The notes below the pieces were generated by a model, which ran no database searches, had not been told where the DNA came from, and was given only the letters and a program-made list of their open reading frames with translations. A stretch of DNA of 64,000 nt from Hymenobacter metallilatus (GTDB taxonomy: Bacteria > Bacteroidota > Bacteroidia > Cytophagales > Hymenobacteraceae). The position numbers were made by a program, and so were the translations under genes. Shown in pieces: positions 6,680-16,278 of the stretch; positions within the stretch are counted from its first letter, which is position 1, and every line of letters begins with the position of its first letter. Location of the stretch: the NCBI RefSeq assembly GCF_003944705.1, contig NZ_RWIS01000014.1:89918-153917 (forward strand). The letters run 5' to 3'.

Positions 6680-9600
6680 CTACCCCCGGTCCGCCAGTTC
6701 CTGGGCGGCGTTGCGGCGGTGGTAAATCAGGCGCATGCCGCTGGGCAGCACGAACAGCAGCAGCGGCAGCGCCACCAGAAAGCCGCCGATAACGGCTACC
6801 GCCAGCGGCTGCTGCATCTGCGCGCCAAGGCCGATGCCCAGCGCCAGCGGCATGAGCGCCAGGATGGCCCCGATGGCCGTCATCAGCTTGGGGCGGATGC
6901 GCAGGCCGATGGCGAAGCGGATGGCCGTGTCCACGTCGCCGCTCTCGGCCAGGCTGGCGTAGAACTGGTTGACGGTGAAAATGGCGTTTTCGGCAATGAT
7001 GCCCACCATCATGATGATGCCCGTGTAGGAGCTCACATTCAGCGGAATGCCCGTGAAATACAGCCCCAGCAGGCAGCCCGCAATGCCCATGACCGAGATG
7101 AAGAGGATGAGCAGCGAAATCAGCCACTCCCGGAACAGGAACAGCAGCACGGTGAACACCAGTAGCGAGGCCGTGAGCAGAATCAGCTCCAGCTCCCGGA
7201 ACGAGGCCTGCTGCTCGGCGTAGGCCCCGCCGTACACCACGGTGTAGCCGGGGGGCAGGTTGAGCTGCCGGCCCAGCTGCTGCTGCAATTCCTTGATGGC
7301 GCTGCCCAAATCGCGCCCGTTGAGGCGGGCGGTGAGCACCACGGCCGATTTCAGGTCCTCGCGGCGCAGGTCCACGTCGCCGGGCTCCACGGCAATGGCC
7401 GTGAAGAAGGGCAAGGGCTTGGCCGTGCCGTCGGGCAGGAAGATGAGCTGCTTTTTAAGCTGCTCCAGCGAGTTCTGCTGGAAGTCCACGAAGCGCAGCA
7501 GCACCTGGCGCATCTGCTCGCCGTCCTGCACCTGGCCCACCTGCACGCCGCCGAGCATGGCGCTCTGGGCGGGCGAGAAGCTGGCCTGGCTGGCCCCGGT
7601 GCCCACCAGTGGCACCCCGCCCGTGAGCACGCTGAGTTGGGCCTGAAAGTCGGTGGGCGTGATTTTGTACACCCCCAGCTTGGCCAAATCGGGCCGGAAC
7701 ACGATGCTGGGGCCGGCCACCACCAAGCCGTCCTCCACGTCGGCTACGCCGGGCGTGCGGGCCAGCACCTGGCCCGCCTGGTGGGCCAGTTTTTCGAGGG
7801 TGGCCTGGTTGTCGCCGAAAATCTTGATTTCGATGGGGCTGGGCGTGCTCATCAGGTCGCCGAGCAAATCGGCGATGCGCTGGCCGAAGTCGATGGTGAG
7901 GGCCGGCTGGGTGGCGTTGATGCGCTGGCGCAGCTGGTCGATGACCTGCGGGGTGCTGAGCTTGTGGTCCTTACGCAGCTGAATGGAGTAGTCGCCGTAG
8001 TTGGCCGGCACCGTGCGGAAGGCCATGCGGATGCCGGTGCGGCGCGAGTAGCTTTCCACCTCGGGGTGGGCGATGATGAGTTGTTCGGCCTGGCGCAGCA
8101 TCCGGTCGGTTTCTTCGAGCGAGGTGCCCGGCGGCGAGTAGTAGTCGAGCACGATGGTGCCCTCGTCGAGGTCGGGCAAAAAGCCGGTTTCGAGCTTGCC
8201 CGACACCAGATAAGCCCCGCCGCCCAGCACGAGCACGAACACGATGGCCAGCACCGGCCGGGCAAAGAGCCGCGTGAGCCAGCCCAGCTTTTCGGCCTGC
8301 TCCTCGGCGGCGTTGTGGGCGTGGGCCTGCTTGCCCGGCCGGTAGCCGATGACCAGGTGCAGCACCGGCAGCAGGAGCCACGTCACCAGAAACGAGCAGA
8401 CCATGGTAATCTGCATCGTGTCGGACAGCTCCTTGAAGAAGGAGCCGGCCAGCCCGCTCATCAGGCGGAAGGGAAAGTGGATGACGATGGTGCTCAGCGA
8501 GGAAGCCACCATGGCCGGAAACAGGTCGCGGATGGCCTCGCGCACCACCCGGAACTTGCTTTCCTCGGGGTGCTCCTCGTGCACCCGGTATATCTGTTCG
8601 ATGATGACGATGGCATCGTCGATAATCAGGCCCACGGAGGCCGCAATGGCCCCCAGCGACATGATGTTGATGCTGATGCCGAACAGGTAGAGCACCAGCA
8701 GCGTGAAGCCCACCGTGACCGGAATGGTGAGCAGCACCACCAGACTGGCCCGCCAGGAGCGCAGGAACAGAATCATGACCACGATGGCCAGGGCCAGGCC
8801 CTCCACGATGCTGTGCACCACGCTGTCGATGCTGTCGCCCACGAAGGCCGACTGGTCGTAATAGGGCTTTAGTGTCATGCCCGGCGGCAGCTGGCGGCGC
8901 ACTTCCTCGGCCTTGGCGTTGGCGTCGCGGGCGAAGTTCACCAGGTTCACGCCCTGCTGCTTCACCAGGTCGAGCAGCACCGCGTCGTGGCCGTTGGCGT
9001 TGATGATGACGAACTCCTGCTGCTCCTGCACGTCCACGCGGGCCACGTCGCGCAGGCGCACCACCCGGCCGGCATCGGCGCGCACCACCACGTTTTCCAG
9101 GTCGCGTACGTCCCCGAGGCGGGTGTCGGTCAGGGTGAGGTAGAGCCGGCGGAAATTGGCCACGTTGCCGTTGCTGAGCACGAAGTTGCTGTTGGCGAAA
9201 GCTGCCAGCAGCGTGGCCGGCGGAATGCCCAGCGACGTGAGCTTCACCGGGTCGGGAATCACGACGTACTCCTTGGCCTTGCCGCCGCGCACCACCACGT
9301 TGGATGCCCCGGCCACCTGCGAAAACAGGGGCCGGGCCACCAGGTTGGCCGCGTCGCGCAGGGCAATGGGCGAGCGGGAATTGCTTTCCAGCGTGTAGCC
9401 CAGCACCGGAAACAGCGACTGGTTCATGGCCTCGGTGGAGATGGTGACGCCCGCCGGCAGCAGTCCTTTTATCTCGTTGATGCGGCTTTCGAGCTGGGTT
9501 TTGGTGGCGTACACGTCCACGTCCCAGGTCAGGTACACCTCAATCACGCAGGAGCCGCGGCTGGTGCTGCTCTTGACGATGGTCACGCCCTTCACCCGCT

Positions 9601-9943
9601 TCACGGCCGACTCCAGGGGCTTGGTCACGGTTATCATCATCCGGTCGATGGGCTGCTGCCCGGCGTCGGCGATGAGGGTGATTTTGGGAAAGGTGACTTC
9701 GGGAAACAGCGCCGTCTGCATGCGCTGGTAGGCAAACAGGCCGGCTGCCAGCAGCAGCAGGGCCACCAGCAGAATGGGCTTGCGGTAGGTCTGGAAGTAA
9801 GTCGAATCGTTCACATCAGCTAGCGGCGGAGTCGACGGGGAGCCGGCCGGGCCGGAGTCAACGGCGGGCTGCCCGTCGCGGGCCACGGGATGGGGCACCA
9901 CTTCGGGCACGGACTGGGGGTTGCTGGGCTGGTCGGGCTTCAT
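6680..9943 (-). CDS. RND efflux permease
   Basis: A 1087-residue inner-membrane proton-driven pump of the AcrB/RND superfamily. After a proline-rich N-terminal extension (residues 1-50) comes the first helix (ILLVALLLLAAGLFAY), the first periplasmic loop with FPEVTFPKITL, and helix 4 carrying ASVGLIIDDAIVIIEQIYR. The paired Asp in helix 4 is typical of the proton relay of multidrug-type (HAE-like) pumps and differs from the CzcA/CusA heavy-metal pattern. A second helix bundle near the C-terminus has GIIMMVGIIAENAIFTVNQF. The start overlaps the stop of the adaptor gene by 4 bases. With the adaptor and TolC-like genes upstream it forms a complete tripartite pump; substrate unknown. Confidence 0.95.
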   Translation of the reverse strand: MKPDQPSNPQSVPEVVPHPVARDGQPAVDSGPAGSPSTPPLADVNDSTYFQTYRKPILLVALLLLAAGLFAYQRMQTALFPEVTFPKITLIADAGQQPIDRMMITVTKPLESAVKRVKGVTIVKSSTSRGSCVIEVYLTWDVDVYATKTQLESRINEIKGLLPAGVTISTEAMNQSLFPVLGYTLESNSRSPIALRDAANLVARPLFSQVAGASNVVVRGGKAKEYVVIPDPVKLTSLGIPPATLLAAFANSNFVLSNGNVANFRRLYLTLTDTRLGDVRDLENVVVRADAGRVVRLRDVARVDVQEQQEFVIINANGHDAVLLDLVKQQGVNLVNFARDANAKAEEVRRQLPPGMTLKPYYDQSAFVGDSIDSVVHSIVEGLALAIVVMILFLRSWRASLVVLLTIPVTVGFTLLVLYLFGISINIMSLGAIAASVGLIIDDAIVIIEQIYRVHEEHPEESKFRVVREAIRDLFPAMVASSLSTIVIHFPFRLMSGLAGSFFKELSDTMQITMVCSFLVTWLLLPVLHLVIGYRPGKQAHAHNAAEEQAEKLGWLTRLFARPVLAIVFVLVLGGGAYLVSGKLETGFLPDLDEGTIVLDYYSPPGTSLEETDRMLRQAEQLIIAHPEVESYSRRTGIRMAFRTVPANYGDYSIQLRKDHKLSTPQVIDQLRQRINATQPALTIDFGQRIADLLGDLMSTPSPIEIKIFGDNQATLEKLAHQAGQVLARTPGVADVEDGLVVAGPSIVFRPDLAKLGVYKITPTDFQAQLSVLTGGVPLVGTGASQASFSPAQSAMLGGVQVGQVQDGEQMRQVLLRFVDFQQNSLEQLKKQLIFLPDGTAKPLPFFTAIAVEPGDVDLRREDLKSAVVLTARLNGRDLGSAIKELQQQLGRQLNLPPGYTVVYGGAYAEQQASFRELELILLTASLLVFTVLLFLFREWLISLLILFISVMGIAGCLLGLYFTGIPLNVSSYTGIIMMVGIIAENAIFTVNQFYASLAESGDVDTAIRFAIGLRIRPKLMTAIGAILALMPLALGIGLGAQMQQPLAVAVIGGFLVALPLLLFVLPSGMRLIYHRRNAAQELADRG

Positions 9944-10866
9944 CGTACCACTTTCACTTTAGCGGTGTCGGCCAGGCCGTAGTTGCCCGCGCTCAGAATC
10001 CGGTCCTGCGGGCCGAACACGGGACGCAGGATTTCCATTTGCTCGGGCGTTTGGGTGCCCAGCGTCACCGGGACTTTCACGGCCGTGGAGTCGTTCACGA
10101 GCTTCATCACCCAGTAGTGGTCCAGCGTCTCATCCGAGAGCACGGCCGAGGCCGGCAGCAGCTGGGCCGCCGCGTGGCGGGCCTTGGTGAGGCGCACCTG
10201 CACCACCAGGTTTTCGGGAATCACGGCCGTCACGTTCTGCGGGCGCACCAGGTACACTTCGGCCTGGCCGGGGCTCACGCTGGCCAGCGGCGCGTCCACG
10301 GTGCCCGTCAGGCGGGTGCTGTCGGGCAGCAGGATGGTGACGGTGGGCCGGCCGGCGGCCAGCTGGTGGTACTCGTAGGGCAGGCTGAGCTGAAACACGA
10401 GCTGGCTGCTTTCGGCCACGGTGCACAGCGGCGCGCCTTCGAGCACATAGGCCCCGGGCTGGGGCTGGTCGAGCAGGCTCACCACGCCGGCAGCCGGGGC
10501 CTTCACGGCCTGCAGGCCGAAGTCGCGCAGGCTGGGGTCGATGCGGTTGATGCTGCCGCCCAGGGCGCGGCGCTCCTTGGTTTCGAGGGTGAAGAGCACC
10601 TGCCCGGCGCTGACCCTGTCGCCGATGCGCACCCGCACGCCGGTGACGTAGGCCGCAATCGGGGCCGTCACGGCGCTTTTGCGGGGGTAGATGCTCGTGG
10701 CCGGGAAGCTCACGAACTCCTCCAGCGGCCGGGTCACGGCCGTCACGGTTTTCACCTGGGCGCGGGGCGGCGGGCCGGTTTCGTCGGCCGGGGCCTCCGG
10801 CTTACAGGCCGAAAGTAGCAAGAGCAGCAAGCCGCCAAAGGCAGCCGAAAAGCGGAAACAGGGCAT
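9940..10866 (-). CDS. RND periplasmic adaptor (HlyD/MFP family)
   Basis: A 308-residue membrane fusion protein. ATG 10866 is preferred over a TTG two codons earlier and gives a lipoprotein signal (FGGLLLLLLSAC). The order is typical: first beta-barrel strand (VKTVTAVTRPLEEFVSFPAT), lipoyl half-motif (TAPIAAYVTGVRVRIGDRVS, AGQVLFTLE), second lipoyl half (KAPAAGVVSLLDQPQPGAYV), then barrel and membrane-proximal domains. The coiled-coil hairpin between the lipoyl halves is nearly absent (about 20 residues), much shorter than in AcrA. It sits between the TolC-like and RND genes and bridges them in the periplasm. Confidence 0.92.
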   Translation of the reverse strand: MPCFRFSAAFGGLLLLLLSACKPEAPADETGPPPRAQVKTVTAVTRPLEEFVSFPATSIYPRKSAVTAPIAAYVTGVRVRIGDRVSAGQVLFTLETKERRALGGSINRIDPSLRDFGLQAVKAPAAGVVSLLDQPQPGAYVLEGAPLCTVAESSQLVFQLSLPYEYHQLAAGRPTVTILLPDSTRLTGTVDAPLASVSPGQAEVYLVRPQNVTAVIPENLVVQVRLTKARHAAAQLLPASAVLSDETLDHYWVMKLVNDSTAVKVPVTLGTQTPEQMEILRPVFGPQDRILSAGNYGLADTAKVKVVR

Positions 10867-10902
10867 AGTCAAGGGTAAGTGGTGAGCCGGACCAGCGGGG
10901 GC

Positions 10903-12225
10903 CTACCAGTTCCAGTAGTTGTAGGCGTTGATGAGCAGCAGGCGGTTGTTTTCCAGCAGCACCAGGTCGCGGCTGGTGAGGGCGAAATTCTTGAGCACCT
11001 GCACGTAGTTGATGACCGAAAGCTGGCCGGCTATTACTTCCCGCTTGTAGGAATCGAGCAGGCTGCGGTAGGTAGCCACCTGCTGCCGGGCCAGGTCTTG
11101 GCGGGCGTCCAGGGCACGCAGCTCATCGAGCAGGCGGGTGAGGCGCACCTGGTTCACGGCCTGAAAGTTCTGGCGGGCGTACTGCGACGTGCCCAGCAGC
11201 ACCCGCGTCCGGTCGCGGCTCAGCTGGCGCTGGTGCCCGTCAAACACCACCCACGAAAAGCTCAGCCCCGCGCTGGTGCCGAAGCGGTTGGGCAGGTCGG
11301 CCAGCGTCACGGCGTTGAAGCCGCCCGTGGCGAAGGCGTTGAGCTGGGGCCGGTAGCGCAGCTCGTAGAACTGCTGGGTCACGGCCACGTTCAGGCTGTC
11401 GAGCCGGAACCGCTCGGCAAACCCCGACCGGACCGGTGCTGGCCGCTGCAGGGCCAGCGCCGGGGCCGGCAGCAGCACCTGCGCGGTGTCGGCCAGCCCG
11501 CAGAGCACGTTCAAATCGAGCAAATCGCGGCGGTAGGCGGTCTGGTAAGTGTTCAGGGCCAACTGCTGGGTCTGGTATTCGAGCGTGAGCAGGGTGTAGT
11601 CGGACTGCTTGAGCAGGCTGGCCTCCACGAGCTTGCGCACCAGCAGGCGTTGCCGGTCCAGGATGCCGAGCAGCTCGCGCACGTAGTCGAGCTGCTGCAC
11701 GTCCTGCCGGCAGAGGATGTACTGGTCGCCCACCAGCTTGTCCAGGTCGTGCAGGCTCAGGCGGGCCGTGTTGGTGAGCACCTGCGCCGAGGCCAGGGCC
11801 TGCTGGCCGGCCACGGTGGCGCGGGCCGTGTTGAAGAGTGGCTTGGTGAGCGTGGCCACACCCTGGTAGAGGCTGCCGTTGGTCAGGTTCACGTCGTAGC
11901 CGGAGTAGCGGTCGGCCCCCGCGCCGGAGTAGCGCAGCTCGGTGCGGCCGCCGTCGTGTACCAGCACCGGGGCCACCAGATAGTTGCCGCTCACCGTGAG
12001 CTGGGCCTTGGTGTAGAAGGCCAGCAGGCGCTGGGCTTCGAGCTGGGCGGCCTGGGTCTGGTTGCGGGCATCCACGGCCAGGGGGCTATTTTGCTGGGCC
12101 TGCGCCTGGTAAAAGGGCAGGTCGCGCACGGGCGGCGCCTGGGCGTGCGCCGGCCGCGGGGCCAGGCCCCACAGCAGGGCCAGCAGCCCGGCCGGGCGGG
12201 TCAGGAAGCGCAGAAATCGTTTCAT
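10903..12225 (-). CDS. TolC-like outer-membrane efflux protein
   Basis: A 440-residue outer-membrane channel subunit. ATG 12225 starts a cleavable signal peptide (MKRFLRFLTRPAGLLALLWG, ending near AHAQA). The rest is long alpha-helical hairpins typical of OEP/TolC proteins, such as LARQQVATYRSLLDSYKREV and LDKLVGDQYILCRQDVQQL, in two internally similar halves. The gene ends YNYWNW near 10903. It is the third part of the tripartite pump with the adaptor (37 bases downstream) and the RND permease, and presumably docks to the adaptor to open a path out of the cell. Confidence 0.92.
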   Translation of the reverse strand: MKRFLRFLTRPAGLLALLWGLAPRPAHAQAPPVRDLPFYQAQAQQNSPLAVDARNQTQAAQLEAQRLLAFYTKAQLTVSGNYLVAPVLVHDGGRTELRYSGAGADRYSGYDVNLTNGSLYQGVATLTKPLFNTARATVAGQQALASAQVLTNTARLSLHDLDKLVGDQYILCRQDVQQLDYVRELLGILDRQRLLVRKLVEASLLKQSDYTLLTLEYQTQQLALNTYQTAYRRDLLDLNVLCGLADTAQVLLPAPALALQRPAPVRSGFAERFRLDSLNVAVTQQFYELRYRPQLNAFATGGFNAVTLADLPNRFGTSAGLSFSWVVFDGHQRQLSRDRTRVLLGTSQYARQNFQAVNQVRLTRLLDELRALDARQDLARQQVATYRSLLDSYKREVIAGQLSVINYVQVLKNFALTSRDLVLLENNRLLLINAYNYWNW

Positions 12226-12249
12226 GGGTACGGTCAAAAGCATGGCTGG

Positions 12250-12462
12250 CTACTCGTCCAGCGCCCGGCATTGCGGGCAGCGGGGCCGGGTTTCTTCCTT
12301 TAGCTTGGGCTCGTAGTATTGCCACTCCCCACTGGCCTTGATTTCCTGCCCAACGGGGCAGGCGTCATTGTCGTGGTAGGGGTAGCGCTCGGGTTCCGGA
12401 GCCGGGGCCATGAGCCCGGTTACGTGGGCGACGTGCCGGAAAAAAGGTTGGGTGCGGGCCAT
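12250..12462 (-). CDS. Small cysteine-containing protein in the efflux operon
   Basis: A 70-residue protein starting MARTQPFFRHVAHVTGLMAP. It carries one Cys in NDACPVGQ and a C-terminal CPQC pair, with HV..H and YHDND nearby, which could make a single zinc or metal site. It lies between the histidine kinase and the TolC-like gene on the same strand, with about 24 bases to the TolC start. Longer readings upstream overlap the kinase. No family recognised; it could be a small metal-sensing or accessory protein, or a spurious frame. Confidence 0.5.
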   Translation of the reverse strand: MARTQPFFRHVAHVTGLMAPAPEPERYPYHDNDACPVGQEIKASGEWQYYEPKLKEETRPRCPQCRALDE

Positions 12463-12560
12463 GCTGGTCAGAATTGCCGGGGTGCGACGGGGCGCTGCCG
12501 GGCGGTTGAGCCGGCAAGCAATTGACCAATTCTGAGCAGGTTCGGAGTATGGGCGCGCCG

Positions 12561-13856
12561 TCAGGAAAAGCGGACCATGAACCGGTGCCGGTTGGGGGCT
12601 TCGAAGGTGTAGGCCAGTTCCAGCCCGCAGGAATCGCACACCTGCTGCTCGATGGCCAGCCCCAGGCCCACCCCACCGGGCGCGCTGAGCGCATCCTTCC
12701 GGAAGCGGGCAAACTCCTGGCCCACCGGCAGGGCCACGGGCCGGCCGGTGTTTTCGACCACCAGTTCTGTGGCCGTGAGCTGCACCCGAATGGTGCCGCC
12801 GGCCACGTTGTGGCGGATGGCGTTGCTGAGCAGGTTGCTGACCAGGATTTCCATGAGCGTCTGGTTGGCACGCACCGGCGCGGGCGCGGTCAGGGCGAGT
12901 TCGATGGTCAGGCCGGCGGCCTCGGCCTGCTCGGCCAGCTGGGCGGCGATGCTTTCCACCACCGGGCGCAGGGTCACGGTGTCGTCGGTGGCGAATTGCT
13001 GGTTTTCCAGGCGTGCCAGCAGCAGCAGGCTGCGGTTGAGGCGGGCCAGGCGCTGGGTCACGGCCACCAGCGCGTCGAGGTGGCGGGCCTGGGCTTCGGT
13101 CAGGTCGGGGCTCTGGGCCAGCAGCTCCAGCTTGGTGTGCTGCACGGCCAGCGGGGTTTGCATCTCGTGGGCCGCGTTTTCGGTGAACTCCTTTTGGCTG
13201 AGGAAGATGCGCCGGTGCTTGCTCAGCAGCTCGGTCAGGGCCTCGTTCAGCTCCCCGAACTCCTGCACGGAACTGGCCGCCAGGGCCACGGGCGTGCGCT
13301 GGTCGAGTCGGAAGCGGCGCAATTGAGCCAGCGTGTCATAAAACGGCCGCCACAAGCGCCGGGCCACGCGCTGCTGCACCAGCACCAGCCCGCCGAGCAG
13401 CACCACCAGCAGCCCGGCCTGGGCCAGCCCGATGGCGGCCAGCAAATCCTCGTCTTCCACCAGTGAGCTGCGCAGCACCAACCGGTAGGGCCGCCCCTGG
13501 TAGGGCACGGTGGTGATGAGCGTGCGGTAGGGCTCCAGCTCGTGGGCCAGCGAGTCGTAGCGCAGCTCGCCGATGATGCGCTCCGGCGCGGGCGCTTCTG
13601 CTCCCAGCGGGCGGATTTCCAGGTCGCGGTCCAGCTGCATCCACAAGGCCAAATCGGCCGGGGCGGGCACCAGGGGCAGCTTTTTCATCACCTCCTCGCG
13701 GCGCAGCACCAGGGCATCGTCCACATCGGTGAAGTAGAGCTGGCGCAGCACGTAGTAAAACAGGAAGGTGCCGGCCACCAGCACGAGGCCGGCGTAGGCC
13801 AGCTGGGCGCGCAGGGTGCGCAGCAGCAGCTTGCGGGGGCGGGGCGTGCTGCTCAT
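12561..13856 (-). CDS. Sensor histidine kinase
   Basis: A 431-residue inner-membrane kinase, partner of the response regulator just upstream (ATGA overlap at 13853-13856). One N-terminal membrane helix (YAGLVLVAGTFLFYYVL), a periplasmic sensor of about 100 residues, a second helix (LLVVLLGGLVLVQQ), then HAMP-like and dimerisation regions. The phospho-acceptor box is ENAAHEMQTPLAVQHTKLEL and the ATP lid shows NLLSNAIRHN and GGVGLGLAI. The signal is unknown. A truncated paralogue sits at 34081-35259. The order regulator-kinase-pump suggests control of the efflux genes. Confidence 0.94.
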   Translation of the reverse strand: MSSTPRPRKLLLRTLRAQLAYAGLVLVAGTFLFYYVLRQLYFTDVDDALVLRREEVMKKLPLVPAPADLALWMQLDRDLEIRPLGAEAPAPERIIGELRYDSLAHELEPYRTLITTVPYQGRPYRLVLRSSLVEDEDLLAAIGLAQAGLLVVLLGGLVLVQQRVARRLWRPFYDTLAQLRRFRLDQRTPVALAASSVQEFGELNEALTELLSKHRRIFLSQKEFTENAAHEMQTPLAVQHTKLELLAQSPDLTEAQARHLDALVAVTQRLARLNRSLLLLARLENQQFATDDTVTLRPVVESIAAQLAEQAEAAGLTIELALTAPAPVRANQTLMEILVSNLLSNAIRHNVAGGTIRVQLTATELVVENTGRPVALPVGQEFARFRKDALSAPGGVGLGLAIEQQVCDSCGLELAYTFEAPNRHRFMVRFS

Positions 13857-14536
13857 GCGGCGGGCAGCTCGAAGCGGTAGCCCAGCCCGTACACCGTGCG
13901 GATGCAGTCGCCCGCGCCGGCCTCGGCGAGCTTGCGCTTCAGGTTTTTGACGTGGGTGTACACCGGCTCAAAGGAGTCGAAGTGCTCGGCGAGGTCGCCC
14001 GAAAGGTGCTCGGCAATGGTGGATTTCATTACCACCCGGCGCTGGTTGGCCAGCAGCAGCACCAGCAGGTCGAACTCGCTGCGGGTGAGCGGCAGGGGCT
14101 GGCCGGCCACGCGCACGGTGCGGGCCAGCAGGTCCACGGCCAGCGGGCCGGCCAGCACCACGTTCGAGCCGTTGAAGTGCCGCCGCCGCACCAGGGCCGC
14201 GATGCGGGCGCTCAGCTCGGAGAGGTGGAAGGGCTTGGGCAGGTAGTCATCGGCCCCGAGCTGCAGGCCGGTGATGCGGTCATCGAGGGCGTTGCGCGAG
14301 GAGGTGATGATGACCCCATCGGCCTTGTGCCGGGCCTGCAGCTGGCGCAGCAGCTCCAGGCCGTCGCCGCCGGGCAGCGTCAAATCCAGCAGGATGCAGT
14401 CGTAGTCGCCCAGCAGCATCTTCTCCTCGGCCGCGGCGAAGGTGGCGGCCACCTCGCAGCGGTACTGCTCGCCTTGCAGGTAGCTCACGAGGCTGGCCGC
14501 CAGCTCGGCTTCGTCTTCCACAATCAGAACTTTCAT
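13853..14536 (-). CDS. OmpR-family response regulator
   Basis: A 227-residue DNA-binding regulator. The receiver domain opens MKVLIVEDEAELAASL with the acidic pocket, the phosphorylated Asp is in CILLDLTLPGGDG (about residue 52), and the conserved Lys is in YLPKPFHLSEL. The C-terminal winged helix is seen in PLTRSEFDLLVLLLANQRRV and the closing VYTHVKNLKRKLAE...TVYGLGYRF. The start is fixed by the receiver fold; longer frames upstream overlap the PAP2 gene. Translation couples to the kinase through a 4-base overlap. Confidence 0.94.
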   Translation of the reverse strand: MKVLIVEDEAELAASLVSYLQGEQYRCEVAATFAAAEEKMLLGDYDCILLDLTLPGGDGLELLRQLQARHKADGVIITSSRNALDDRITGLQLGADDYLPKPFHLSELSARIAALVRRRHFNGSNVVLAGPLAVDLLARTVRVAGQPLPLTRSEFDLLVLLLANQRRVVMKSTIAEHLSGDLAEHFDSFEPVYTHVKNLKRKLAEAGAGDCIRTVYGLGYRFELPAA

Positions 14537-14610
14537 AGAGGTAGCGGTTAGCGGATGGGGCCGGGCAAGCGGCAAGAAAACAGATTCGGCGCGGTTCTGG
14601 GCCGGGGCCT

Positions 14611-15432
14611 TCAGCGCAGGGGCACGCCGAGCACCAGCCCCACGGCCCCGCCGCTGTAGAACGGGGCCACCATCGCCCGTTCCTTGAGGCCGCGCACCAG
14701 CACCCGGTGCACCAGCGGGTAGGCCCAGTAGGCCAGCTCGGTGGAGAGGATGCCCACGCCGGCTCCGGCCAGCACGTCGGAGGCCCAGTGCTTGTTGCCC
14801 AGCACCCGAATGGCCGCCGTGGCCGTGGCCACCGAGTAGCCGCCGACGCTGTACCACACGCTGCGCCCGCCATACTCGCGGTGCATGAACGTGGCCGCCG
14901 CAAACGCCGCGCTGGTGTGCTGGCTGGGAAAGGAGCTGAAATCCTGGTTGCCGTAAGGCCGCTCCGCCTGCGTCAGGTTTTTGAGGTTGCTGGTCAGGGT
15001 GTTGTTGATGGTGTAGGCCAGAAAGAAAATCACGCCCTGGTTAAGGGTGCTGTGCACGCCCTTCACGCCGGCCAGGCTCAGGCCCAGCGTGGCCACCGCC
15101 GGCACGTGGCGGAGCTGGTCATCGAGCGAGGTCTGAAACCGGGGGAAATGCTCGCGCACCTCTTCCTGCAGGGCCTCGTCGGTTTCGAACACGTCTACTT
15201 TCTCGGTGCCCAGCGCGGCCACGCCCAGCAGCAGCGCCGGCAGGGCCAGCTGCCGCAGCGTGGGCCGGTAGGGGTTGCGGGGCAGTAGGTTGGCGGGTGT
15301 GATGACCGAATCGGCCGGGGTTGGGGTCTGCATTATTGCCTGCGCCCAGCTGGTATTGGGCCAGCCCAATACCAGCAGCAGACCAAGAAGCAGGGGGTGC
15401 GGAGCACGGGAGCAAAGCATGGCGAAGGGCAT
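14611..15432 (-). CDS. PAP2-family phosphatase (copy 1)
   Basis: A 273-residue secreted or membrane-bound acid phosphatase-like protein. A signal peptide (LLLGLLLVLGWPNTSWAQA) is followed by the PAP2 core: RPYGNQDFSSFPSQHTSAAF (SQH motif 2), then VLGNKHWASDVLAGAGVG (H of motif 3). The first lysine motif appears weak (NLTQAERPYG lacks the usual KxxxxxxRP start but has RP). ATG 15420 is an alternative start. A very similar gene is at 36551-37381. Likely substrates are lipid phosphates or undecaprenyl pyrophosphate; the family is broad. Confidence 0.88.
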   Translation of the reverse strand: MPFAMLCSRAPHPLLLGLLLVLGWPNTSWAQAIMQTPTPADSVITPANLLPRNPYRPTLRQLALPALLLGVAALGTEKVDVFETDEALQEEVREHFPRFQTSLDDQLRHVPAVATLGLSLAGVKGVHSTLNQGVIFFLAYTINNTLTSNLKNLTQAERPYGNQDFSSFPSQHTSAAFAAATFMHREYGGRSVWYSVGGYSVATATAAIRVLGNKHWASDVLAGAGVGILSTELAYWAYPLVHRVLVRGLKERAMVAPFYSGGAVGLVLGVPLR

Positions 15433-15445
15433 TAAAGTGAAAGGG

Positions 15446-16171
15446 TCAGGCCTGGGGGTGATGCTGATGGCGGTGCGCCTGCTGCCGTAGCCGGGCGGTG
15501 CCCCACCATTCGCGCAGGGCCGGCGAAAACAGCACGTACACGCTGCTTACCCAGCCCACCGAGGCAATCCAGCCCGAGAGCACGTCGCTGGGGTAATGCA
15601 CGCCCAGGTACACCCGGGAAAAGCCCACGCCCAGCACGAACAGCGCGCCCAGTGCCCAGGCCAGCCAGCGCCCGCGCCAGCCCGCCAGCAGCAACCCCAG
15701 CGTCAGGGCCAGCGCGGCCGTGCCCATGGCGTGCCCGCTGGGAAAGCCCGACGAGGATTCGGGCGCCAGCGAGGACCACAGCGCGGGCCGGGGCCGCCCC
15801 AGCAGGGCCTTGGCCAGCAGGTTGAGGGCCGCCGCGCCGCCCACGGCCACCGCGAAGAAGGTCGCCCGGCGGCGCTGCCGCCGCGCCCACAGTCCGGCCG
15901 CGATGAGCCCGCTCACCACGGCCATGATGGGCGGGCCGCCGGCGCGGGTCAGGGCCAGGTTCACGGCATCGCGGGTGGGGGTGGCGTGGGCGTGCACCAG
16001 GCGCAGGGCGGCCGTGTCGCCGGCAAAGCCCTCCCGCTCCCGGATTTCGGAGCTCACTTTCAGGAAGATGCCCCAGGGCAGCAGCACCCCGAACAGGGCT
16101 ACCCCCAGCAGGCGGCGGTGCCGGGCGAGCAGGTGGCGGGCAAAGGCGGAGAAGCGGGTGAAACGCGGCAT
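15446..16171 (-). CDS. PAP2-family membrane phosphatase
   Basis: A 241-residue integral-membrane lipid phosphatase. The three PAP2 motifs are complete: KALLGRPRPALWSS, SSGFPSGHAMGTAALAL and SRVYLGVHYPSDVLSGW. Five to six hydrophobic segments flank them and the C-terminus is His-rich (AHRHQHHPQA). It is unlike the neighbouring PAP2 gene, which is a different subfamily. Probable activity is dephosphorylation of phosphatidylglycerol phosphate or undecaprenyl pyrophosphate at the periplasmic face. It lies 13 bases upstream of that neighbour on the same strand. Confidence 0.92.
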   Translation of the reverse strand: MPRFTRFSAFARHLLARHRRLLGVALFGVLLPWGIFLKVSSEIREREGFAGDTAALRLVHAHATPTRDAVNLALTRAGGPPIMAVVSGLIAAGLWARRQRRRATFFAVAVGGAAALNLLAKALLGRPRPALWSSLAPESSSGFPSGHAMGTAALALTLGLLLAGWRGRWLAWALGALFVLGVGFSRVYLGVHYPSDVLSGWIASVGWVSSVYVLFSPALREWWGTARLRQQAHRHQHHPQA

Positions 16172-16278
16172 GTGGGAGAGGCTAGGGCCAGGCCGCGTCC
16201 ACAGCGGCGCGGCAGCCCAAGATTACCCCGGCATTCTGAGCAGAAATTGAGCTTTCGGGCCGGCGCGCGGTTTTTTGG

